This document shows, piece by piece, positions 16,616 through 25,100 of a stretch of DNA of 64,000 bases. This DNA comes from Verrucomicrobiota bacterium (lineage in GTDB: Bacteria; Verrucomicrobiota; Verrucomicrobiia; Opitutales; Opitutaceae). How positions within the stretch are numbered: the first letter of the stretch is position 1; each line of letters begins with the position of its first letter. The stretch is taken from positions 1-64,000 of the forward strand of contig JAEWKR010000161.1 of NCBI GenBank assembly GCA_023457715.1. Direction: 5' to 3'. The translations under genes and the position numbers were made by a program. The notes under the pieces were generated by a model. That model was not told the origin of the DNA, did not search any database, and saw nothing but the letters and a program-made list of their open reading frames with translations.

Positions 16616-19561
16616 CTAAATGGCGAGCCTATGATTCAGGTCGAGGTCAAACCGACCGTATGGATTCACATGGCTGTAGATCAAGGGCGTGAGAGCGCGG
16701 AGCTCTCTGTGGCCCATCCTTCGCCACCATGCTTGTTCGCGAAGCACGTTCTGGATCATGAGGGTGTTGACGTAAACGAGTGATAGTTGAAGCAGGTGAA
16801 GACTCAGAAGCGAAATCTCCTGCTCTTCTATACGGTTCGTCGCCACCTCCCCGCCCTTCCCGAAGAAGATGAAGGAATTCGTGCTGTTCCAGTTCTCGAC
16901 GACATTGAGTCCTTCATGGATTTCCCGGCGCAGCGGCTCCGAATGGAGATAATCACAGAGGAAGGCGGTTTTCACGGCCTTCCCAAGTTCGCACAAGGCA
17001 GCATACGTCGGGTGCTGGATGCCGGTTCGCGTGAACCGGCGCAGAATCGACTCCGAGTCCGCGGACCCGAGCCGCAGCGCTGTCGTGTACCGCACCATTT
17101 CGTTGTACTGGTTCCGGATGACGTCCCACTGGATCGGCCGCGTGAGGATCTGCCTCAGATTGCTGTACCGCTTTACGTCGCCGGCCTCCACGACGTGGAG
17201 CATCTGGGCGTGGATCGCCTTCAACCGAGGCATGAGGTTAAACCGTAAGAGTTCGCTGAAGGCGAAGCCGACCTCGCTTTGCCCGTGGCTGTCGACGTAG
17301 TTCTTCTCGACCTGCATGGACGTACAATGACGCAGAACGCCTTCCATCATTGCCGCCACCTCGGACGAGGAGCACCGCTTCAACTGCGAGTAGATGCACA
17401 CCGATTTGCGGTCGACGTGCCAGTAGATCATGACGCCGCGGCCGCCGTACCGGATGTGCCATTCGGTCATCAGATTTTGGTCCCAGGAGCCGAACTTTTT
17501 CGAATCCGAGCCGCAAGCCGTGGTGCCCTCGCCCCATATTTCCGCCCGACGGATCGAAAACGTGGCGTCGGCAACCCGGGAGATCGCGTTCCGGAGCGCC
17601 GTCTTGTCGATGAATCGCTTTTTAGTGTAATTGAGTTCCCCATAGCTCTCGCTTTCATCGGCGTTCAGCACCCGGCGCAGGCCCGTGTTCGTGCCCAAGG
17701 CGTAAAGGCAAAGGAGGAGTCGGCGACGTAGCACCAGCCGTGGAATCCGTTCCATGCTGGCAGCGGTTTCGAAGAGGTCGGAGAGATCGAGGCGAAGCTC
17801 CGTCTCCTTCAGAACGTCCAAGAGATTTGTGTGCGGCCAGCGGCGCGAGATTTCGTCTTTTAGCGCGGAGAGGTTCTCGGGTTCTTCCTGCGGCGTGAGC
17901 GGGGTTACGCTGATATGCCCCTCGTTCTGTTTCCTTTCCAGGATCCGGACGTCGCGATTGTTGCGCATACCGCAGTCGAGCCGGAGTAGCCCATCGGTCA
18001 TGCGACGACGTACCGAGTCAATGAAGTTGTCCGGGTCTCTCGGGAGGCTCAAGAGTTCGTAGTACGCATTAGTCTTGATGTCGAAATCCTGCGGGAGGTC
18101 CTCATCGGGGTTCCGGTAGCGGTCGGCGCCCTCCACCCAAATCGTCTTGGAGCGGAGTCCATCCCGGAGACTTTGCAGGACGCCAATCTCGTATGTGATC
18201 CGCACGATTCGATCTCGCCCGGTGGTGTCTTGTTCGATCAGGGCATCTTCCCACTTCGGCGGGATGACACCCTCCTGCGGCGGGCTGACGTGTGGCGGAA
18301 AGAAGCGGGTTTGCTGACCACGTTGAGTCCGCAGAAACTCCAGAGCGTCGATGACCGGCTGGCATTTGGGGTTACTGGTCCGGAACGTGAGGTTGTCCAG
18401 AATGAGAGGCAGGATCCGACGGAAGTGCTTACTGTAGGACGAGAGCACGTTCGTACGGACCATCTCGCGGTACGAGTGCCCAGAAAAACGGAATTCCGCC
18501 GCCAACGCCCTTAGCGTGTCGAGGCCGACCTCAGGGTATATCTCGTCTCTGATGACGCCACTCGGCCGATCCAGCGACACCCGCACGAGTTTCGCTAAAA
18601 TCGGAACTTTCCCACGGACGCGCTTGAAGTCGGCCAGGAGTTCCGCCTCTACCCTGGCCTCAGCCCGCTTGCTGATCTTGTGGATGATCTGAATCAAGAG
18701 TTCGACCAGCCCGTCGATCACTGCGCGGCGACGGGCCCAGCAGTAGACCGCGAGCTGCGCCCATCGGGTGACGCGCGAGCGCTCGCGGAGCCGACTCGCG
18801 TGGTCTGTGGCGACTCGCCGGCGCAGGGACTCAAATGCCTTTGGCGGGACATTCGCGAACACACCCTCCTCCAAACCCACTTCATTTATCCGGCGCAGTT
18901 TCGCGATCTCGCGGAGGATGCTTTCCACCCCGAGCCGGCCAGCATCGGCTTTGAGGTCGTTCAAATCGACCAGATCGCTATCCAGCGGCGACTCTGGCGG
19001 GCCGCTGCGCGTGACAAGGAGTCCGTCGATCGATTCGCGGGCCTGTTTCGAGAGGGCGTTAGCGATGCGCTCGTAAAGCTTTGCTTCATGCGCCCGGACG
19101 GCGCCGGCGACCAGCCGCCGGAGATGCCCCTCCGCCATTTGTTCGATCTTTCGATCTCTTAGCCACGTGAGCGCCGCCTCCTCCAAACGCTCCGTGGAGA
19201 TTTCGTCAACGAAGGCGTTGCGTCTCAGCCAGGCGGCGAGTTCGTCGGCATCCTCCTGCTTGGGGCCGCGCCACCCGAGACGAGCACGAATCTCGTTTCG
19301 GTCCCCATCGGCGCTGCGGCTATCCAACTTATAATCGGGAAAGATGACCGGGCTCACCGACAGCTGCGAAGCGATAAACGTCACCACTTGCTGGGCAACT
19401 TCACGATGCTGCCGGGGAAACCGGCCGGTATATTGGAGGAACTTCTGCATGACCACGACGGCCAGGCGTCGGATGGGGCGGTACTCCATCACAAGCGCGA
19501 GTTCCTCGCGCGAAACTGACCATGTCCGCTCCAGTTCGGGCGGATTCCAATTGCGTTTCAT
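16616..19561 (-). CDS. tnpA: Tn3-family transposase TnpA
   Basis: A 981-aa DDE transposase of the Tn3 family, full length for the family (about 960-1020 aa). The catalytic triad is visible as Asp686 in GTTACGSDSKKFGSWDQN, Asp757 in NYVDSHGQSEVGFAF and Glu889 in VVENWNSTNSFIFFG. The N-terminal third has the family DUF4158-like region (MKRNWNPPELERTWSVS). It catalyses replicative transposition of a unit bounded by ~38-bp inverted repeats. No resolvase (tnpR/tnpI) gene lies next to it, and I could not pick out matching 38-bp ends by eye. The protein has no visible inactivating change, so the gene may be active or recently arrived. Confidence 0.93.
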   Translation of the reverse strand: MKRNWNPPELERTWSVSREELALVMEYRPIRRLAVVVMQKFLQYTGRFPRQHREVAQQVVTFIASQLSVSPVIFPDYKLDSRSADGDRNEIRARLGWRGPKQEDADELAAWLRRNAFVDEISTERLEEAALTWLRDRKIEQMAEGHLRRLVAGAVRAHEAKLYERIANALSKQARESIDGLLVTRSGPPESPLDSDLVDLNDLKADAGRLGVESILREIAKLRRINEVGLEEGVFANVPPKAFESLRRRVATDHASRLRERSRVTRWAQLAVYCWARRRAVIDGLVELLIQIIHKISKRAEARVEAELLADFKRVRGKVPILAKLVRVSLDRPSGVIRDEIYPEVGLDTLRALAAEFRFSGHSYREMVRTNVLSSYSKHFRRILPLILDNLTFRTSNPKCQPVIDALEFLRTQRGQQTRFFPPHVSPPQEGVIPPKWEDALIEQDTTGRDRIVRITYEIGVLQSLRDGLRSKTIWVEGADRYRNPDEDLPQDFDIKTNAYYELLSLPRDPDNFIDSVRRRMTDGLLRLDCGMRNNRDVRILERKQNEGHISVTPLTPQEEPENLSALKDEISRRWPHTNLLDVLKETELRLDLSDLFETAASMERIPRLVLRRRLLLCLYALGTNTGLRRVLNADESESYGELNYTKKRFIDKTALRNAISRVADATFSIRRAEIWGEGTTACGSDSKKFGSWDQNLMTEWHIRYGGRGVMIYWHVDRKSVCIYSQLKRCSSSEVAAMMEGVLRHCTSMQVEKNYVDSHGQSEVGFAFSELLRFNLMPRLKAIHAQMLHVVEAGDVKRYSNLRQILTRPIQWDVIRNQYNEMVRYTTALRLGSADSESILRRFTRTGIQHPTYAALCELGKAVKTAFLCDYLHSEPLRREIHEGLNVVENWNSTNSFIFFGKGGEVATNRIEEQEISLLSLHLLQLSLVYVNTLMIQNVLREQAWWRRMGHRELRALTPLIYSHVNPYGRFDLDLNHRLAI

Positions 19562-19654
19562 TGGGGTAGACAAAGGGGCACCGCTGTCATGCCACCCGCC
19601 GTTGAGGTCGGCAACCGCCTTTAACCGCCCCGACGTCCTGCATCCCGGCAAAGG

Positions 19655-20015
19655 CTACCGAACGATCGACGGCCCCGTCCGCCGGTCTGCGGATTTGGCA
19701 AAACAGAATCGCGTCACGATGACACGAGTCCCCTGCGGCGCACTGTCGAGCGATTCTTCCTGCTGGATTGTGACTGCTCCGGCGAGCACTCAAGATCCGG
19801 GCGACTGCCACGGAGTTGAGCAGCGCGTGCGGTTCGACGTCAGCGCCGCCGATGCAGACCGGCGCAGTAACCATCCGGGCCTCCGCCGATAGAACGCACC
19901 CAAGTCCTCCAAACGCTTTGGCGATGACTTCGCTCACGGGAGTGCCGTCGAAATCGCAAGGAATCTTCGCGGCTGCGGCTGGAGCCGAAAGCAGTGGCCC
20001 GAGACCGAGGACCAA
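19655..20015 (-). pseudogene. Frameshifted remnant of a small secreted protein (secretin STN-like?)
   Basis: On the minus strand, a signal-peptide-like stretch (LVLGLGPLLSAPAAAAK) is followed by CDFDGTPVSEVIAKAFGGLG and a short alpha/beta segment ending ALLNSVAVARIL. Coding sense then continues only after a 1-base shift near 19791 (GTRVIVTRFCFAK and a TAG at 19655-19657). The first part recalls the STN (secretin/TonB short N-terminal) fold, but the similarity is weak. No ATG start is present; TTG at 20015 or an upstream start would be needed. The rest of 19562-20328 shows no gene. Confidence 0.4.
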
Positions 20016-20328
20016 TGAGGCAAGAAGATGACGTGCGAGGCGGAGGACGCTGCATCGCCTTGGCGCGGCTTACCTGCGGGTACCTCGCGCCATGGCCTCC
20101 TGTGGAACGCGTAATCAAGAGCCGTCCAGTTTCGGCTAGCAGTTGTCACCAGCAAAGGCGTGGTCGGATGCTCGAACGACAGAAGTAGGTGTCCGCCCAC
20201 CAGCGCCTACCACGCGCACACGGTATACTTGGCGCCATTGTTCCTTACCCGTCGCCCCGACGGCCCATGCCCCACATCCCGCCGCTGCGCCTTTGGCACC
20301 AGGGGAGCGCACCGGCAACCGTTCGTAC

Positions 20329-21132
20329 ATGAATACGCCACGTCGGCTATCCACGATAGCCGCTGCATTGTTTGCTTGCTCCGTGTGTTTCGCGGCTTGG
20401 CCGACGAGCACGATCTCCGCCAGCCAAACCAGTATCTCCGCCGGACAACAGGTCGTGATCTCGGTCACGGCCAATGATACTGATGGCAATCTGCAGTACG
20501 TGAACGTGGATCAGGTGAGCCCGAACGCGGGTTACTACGGCGCAGGCTACAACACGGGCACCGAAAATCCCCCCGGCGGCAACGCGTACAACATCGGCAC
20601 GGCTGCCAGCACGTTCACCCGGAACCTGACGCTCACCCTCAATACTCCTGGGACGTATGTGTTCAAGGGTATGGCGGCCGACAATGCCGGCTCAGGATGG
20701 CAACCGAGCAGCAATACGGTTTCAGTCGTCGTGAGTTCAAACACCGGCGCTCCCGTCATCACCCGGCAGCCGCAGTCGCGTACTATCACGTTGGGGTTTG
20801 ACGTTGCGTTCGGCGTTACGGCCAACGGCGCCGCCCCGTTTTCCTACCAGTGGAAGAAGAACGGCACCAATCTCGCGGGCGCCACATCCGCCCTTTATAC
20901 GATCAGCAATGCCTCTGCGGCTCACGCCGGAAACTACACGGTCGCGGTTTCCAACGGCTCGGGATCGGTGACCAGTGCAATCGCCACCCTGACGCTGGTC
21001 GATCCCAACGCCGACTCAGACGGAGACGGCATTCCGAATCTTACGGAAACCGCCGTGGGAAGCAATGCCGCCTCCATCACGAACGACGGTGCGAACGCCC
21101 AGCAGCAACTCATCCACCGGCCGACGAATTGA
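20329..21132 (+). CDS. Secreted Ig-like / TSP3-repeat protein at head of RHS operon
   Basis: A 267-aa secreted protein with signal peptide (AAALFACSVCFAAWP). Residues ~22-130 form a beta-rich first domain (ISAGQQVVISVTANDTDGN). An Ig-like domain follows at ~140-225 with the classic SYQWKKNGTNLAGATSALY then HAGNYTVAVSNGSG. The end carries a thrombospondin-type-3 calcium loop (DPNADSDGDGIPNLTE) normally placed before a cell-surface anchor. It ends 7 bp before the TPR gene and is in one operon with the RHS protein, so it may be a surface or delivery partner (inference). The operon promoter should lie before 20329. Confidence 0.82.
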   Translation: MNTPRRLSTIAAALFACSVCFAAWPTSTISASQTSISAGQQVVISVTANDTDGNLQYVNVDQVSPNAGYYGAGYNTGTENPPGGNAYNIGTAASTFTRNLTLTLNTPGTYVFKGMAADNAGSGWQPSSNTVSVVVSSNTGAPVITRQPQSRTITLGFDVAFGVTANGAAPFSYQWKKNGTNLAGATSALYTISNASAAHAGNYTVAVSNGSGSVTSAIATLTLVDPNADSDGDGIPNLTETAVGSNAASITNDGANAQQQLIHRPTN

Positions 21133-21139
21133 CCCCTTC

Positions 21140-21673
21140 ATGAAGACCGCACTTTTCACATTTCTCGCGACCTCGGCCCTGGCTTTCGCGCAGCCTGTCC
21201 CCACTGCTACGGCAGAGGAGTCGGAACGCACCAGAGTTGAGCGCGCCATGCTCCTCGCGAAGGCGGGCGATGCCGAAGCGGCAGAACGCGAAATCGTCGG
21301 CACCGATCGAGTGCAGCGAGACACCGTCGCCGCGCGCACCGAGACTGCCCTTCGCCTGCTTCAGTTGGCCCATGACGTTCCTCGGCAGCATGCCCGGATG
21401 GAGGCAGTCCCCGGGCTTGTGCAGAGCGCTGTCCAGCATCTCGCCCGTGCTGAGGCGCTCGCGAGCTCCGCCGAAGAGAAGGGGAATGCCCGCGCACTGC
21501 TCGCCTTGGTTCAAGAGCGTTACCTTGGGGACCAAGACGCCGCGCTGCAGAGCTATCAAGCCGCCCTCAAGCTGGCGCCAGAGCATGCCCAAGCCAAACG
21601 GCAGGCGGACCGGCTGGAGCGGACCAAACGCATCCAGGCCGATCGCGCACGCAATCAGGGAGGGACCAACTGA
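21140..21673 (+). CDS. Secreted TPR-like helical protein in RHS operon
   Basis: A 177-aa protein with an N-terminal signal peptide (MKTALFTFLATSALAFAQP). The rest is helical and alanine-rich with one clear tetratricopeptide unit near the C-terminus (DQDAALQSYQAALKLAPEHA). It is probably periplasmic. Its TGA stop overlaps the ATG of the RHS gene (TGATG), so translation is coupled. A chaperone or adaptor role for the RHS protein is plausible from this coupling but not shown. Confidence 0.8.
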   Translation: MKTALFTFLATSALAFAQPVPTATAEESERTRVERAMLLAKAGDAEAAEREIVGTDRVQRDTVAARTETALRLLQLAHDVPRQHARMEAVPGLVQSAVQHLARAEALASSAEEKGNARALLALVQERYLGDQDAALQSYQAALKLAPEHAQAKRQADRLERTKRIQADRARNQGGTN

Positions 21674-22092
21674 TGAGCGCCCGCTACTTTCTCCTGTTTT
21701 GGCTCACCGCGCTTTTCGTCCTGCCGACGAAGGCGGCCACGGAAAGCCGCTCGCAAGGGGTCGCCGCCCGCATTTGGGGACGTGCTCAGACCACGGTTGG
21801 ACAGCCGGGGAGCTTGTCCTTATCTGGCACATTTCTGCACCCGGACCCCAGCGTAGGCGGCGACCAGTACCGCAGCGCCTCGGCTTCCAACGCCAGCGGC
21901 GGTTCTGTCACCACGAACCTCGGCGTAAGTACGAATGGCATCGTTCGCGTCGAACCGGACAAAGTGTACCAGATCGTCATTGGCGGCCAGAACCTCGGGG
22001 CCGGCGAACTCAACATCATCGCCCCCGCCGGGTACCACGTCCTCATCGACGGCACGCCGCGCACAAGAATCACCTACAATGGTGGCTGGTAG
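21673..22092 (+). CDS. N-terminal part of RHS protein, ended by an in-frame amber codon
   Basis: A 139-codon open reading segment with a signal peptide (FLLFWLTALFVLPTKAA) and a beta-rich leader domain (GAGELNIIAPAGYHVLIDGT). It ends TGG-TAG at 22090-22092. The codons immediately after the TAG continue in the same frame into the 1935-aa RHS body, with FYFQVVANDATRPSV showing unbroken coding sense. The full gene would be 21673-27912 (2079 residues). A nonsense mutation, readthrough, or a sequencing error are the options. Confidence 0.8.
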   Translation: MSARYFLLFWLTALFVLPTKAATESRSQGVAARIWGRAQTTVGQPGSLSLSGTFLHPDPSVGGDQYRSASASNASGGSVTTNLGVSTNGIVRVEPDKVYQIVIGGQNLGAGELNIIAPAGYHVLIDGTPRTRITYNGGW

Positions 22093-22104
22093 TTCTACTT
22101 CCAA

Positions 22105-25100
22105 GTGGTGGCCAACGACGCCACCAGGCCGAGCGTGGCCGGACAGGCGTCAAACGCCGGTGCGACCGCCGTCGAGTGGCACACGGCTCTGGGCCAACTG
22201 CTGAACGGGTCGGATGCTGGCGTCGTCAGCCTCATCGATAGCGGTACGCGCGTCGATTGGTCCCCGCTTTTCACGCCAGCGGCCCTGGACTTTGAAAGTG
22301 CCTCGGACGAGGTGTGGGTGCACCGGGTTTGGGATACGGTCCGGCAAGTTGTCTCAAACCAAGTTGCCGTGGACGTAGTGACGGTGAATCCCACCGGCTT
22401 CGAATTGAAGTTCTACAATCCGAACCAGATTGTGGATCACAACGTCACTCCGCGCACGTTCAACGGCAGCCCTTACGTCACCTACCGCGTAACTCAAGGT
22501 GCCACCTCCAAGACGCTGCAGTTCACGAAGGAGATCCGCGACGTGACCAGTGCCAATCTGAACCCGCCGATCGCCCGGACTGAGATGATGAGTCTGGCAC
22601 AGACGCAGACCTGGCCGAATTTTGTTTGGACCCGCTTCCCGTGGACCGTGCAGGGAAGCGCCTCCGTCAATGAAACCGTCGCCCAGAGCGCCGGAAATGC
22701 CACGCTTCGGACGTCTGAATCCATTGCGTTGAAGGCGCCCGGGCTGCCGGCAACAACCGTGCTCGAGAGCTCCCGCACCTACTTGAACATCGCCGGGGTC
22801 GGTGAAGCCATCGCGGTCGAGCAGGTCGGTTCAGGATCGAATGCACTTCAGTCGACGTACGACTACTATAACGCCAGCGGCAATCCCGGAAATCTCGGCT
22901 ACCTGAAGTCCGCCATCTATGCCGACGGCGGTTGGGACGCCTACGAGTATAACGATCCGGGAACAACTCTCACCACCCGAGCGGGCACCATCTCCCGCCG
23001 TTTCCGACCCTTCGTGAACTCACCCTCGACGCCAGGGTTCAGTCCCACCGTCGGTGAGGTGACGGAATACGACTACGTGAACGACGAGTTTGGCGCGCAA
23101 CGGGCACCCTCGCTGATCACGACCAAGATCAACAATGTCGCCGTCGCGAAGACCTCGTTCGCGTACACTTACGAGGTGCGGTACGCCAACAACCACGGCG
23201 TCAATCGCATCGAACGTACCGATTTTACCGGCAGCACGGCTTCGCTGACGACGGTCATCTGCGTGTACATGCTGAACTGGGGCGACAGCATCTACCGCGG
23301 TGAGCTTTTTTCGGTGACGACACCGGACAACGTTCGGCAATCCTTCGCTTACGAAAAGGGCACTTGGAATGAATCGACCGGTACTTTCACCGCCGGTCCC
23401 GGCAACGCGAGCCGAGTGACGCAAATCACCGGGAGCGCCACCTCCGGCACGGGCACCTACGCGCAAACTTACAACAGCCAGGAGATCGAATCGGTATACC
23501 TCGTCGACGGGAAGTCCGTAGCCCAGACGACGATCCGCGACAATCGAGCGCAGGTTGTACGCCAGGAGACAGCGGTTTGGAGTGGCGGCGCGTGGCGCCA
23601 GACCGGCTGGACGAACTTCACGTACAATTTCGCTGGAGAACTCATTTCACGTGTTTCGAGCAATGGAGCGCAATACAGCGCTACCTACGTCGGTGGCCTG
23701 AAGGTCAGCGAAACGAACGAGCAGGGCGTCACCACGACGTACACGCACGACTCGGCCGGCCGCGTTGAAACCGCCACCCGGCAGGGCTCCGGTGTCATCG
23801 GCACGCTGGTTTTCAAGTACACGTATGACGCGGCCGGCAACCGCACGGAGGAACGGGTCGGCTGGGGTCAATCGGAGCAAATTGTGGCCACGGCGCAGTT
23901 CGACACGGCAGGGCGGATCACGTCCGAGAGCCAGCCCGGTGCCGGCACGACGACTCACGCCTACAACGTAGCCAATCGCACTCACACGATCACCAAGGCG
24001 TCTGGCGCTACGGTCGTTCAGACCTTGAACGTGGACGGCCGCATCACGTCCGTCACCGGAGCCGGTGTTGTGCCGGTGTATCACACCTATGGCGTCGAAT
24101 CTTCCTCCGGACAGCGCTACGCACAGCTGAATAGCGGCACGTCTTCCTCTCCACGCTGGTCGAAGCGGTGGGTGGACTGGATGGGACGCCAGGTGAAAAC
24201 CCAGCATCCCGGCTACACCGGCCAAGACGCCGTCACGCAGGAGTTCCTTTATGACGCCGTCGGCCGACTCACGAGGGCAACCAGGACCGGCTACGCCGCT
24301 CAGCTTTTCGAGTACAATACTCTGAGCCAGCTCAAGCGTGCGGGTCTCGACGTGGACGGCAACAACAGCCTCGACCTTGCGTCGAGTGATCGGATCACGG
24401 AATCGGATACTTATCTCGATTCGTACAACTCGGCCTACTGGCTGAGGACCGACAGGAAGGTGTATGCGCAACTCGGTCTCAGCACGGTCACCCAACTGTC
24501 CACGTCGCGCTACCGGCTCACAAACTTCCCGACCAACCGGCTCGCCGAGGTGCTGAATACCGACGCGGAAGGAAACACGACGACCATTCAGTTCACGGTC
24601 GACCGGACAGCCCGAACCGCCACCCGCACGGAATCTCGCAGCGGTATCACCGGCACGCGCACCACGAATTATGTTAACGGATTCCCGCGTTCCGTCACCG
24701 GATTTGACGGGCTCAGCACCACGTGGGGCTATGACTCACTGCTGCGCCAAACCACCGTCCAGGATTCGCGCAGCAATACGACCACAACCGCCTACGTGAC
24801 CGGCACGATGCGGCCGTTGACCGTCACCGATGCCGCGAACGGCCAAGTTGTCCTCGGGTACGACTCGGCTGGTCGCCTCGTCTCGCGGCGTGATCAGCGA
24901 AACCACTACATCCGCTACGCCTACAACGCGCGGGACCAGCTCCATCGCGAGTGGGGCGATGGCACCTACCCGGTCGAGTACGGTTACGACACCACTTACG
25001 GCGATCTCACCACGATCAGCACCTTCCGGGGCGGCAGCGGTTGGGAAGGAGCAACCTGGCCGACCTCACCGGGGTCCGCGGACACGACCACGATGGCATA

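Noticed and set aside
16520..19740. 38-bp terminal inverted repeats for the Tn3 transposase
   Set aside because: Candidate GGGG ends near 16523 and CCCC ends after 19561 do not match each other when aligned by eye.
22090..22092. Pyrrolysine insertion at the TAG in the RHS gene
   Set aside because: No pyl genes or downstream insertion structure are visible, and pyrrolysine use is not expected in this lineage.
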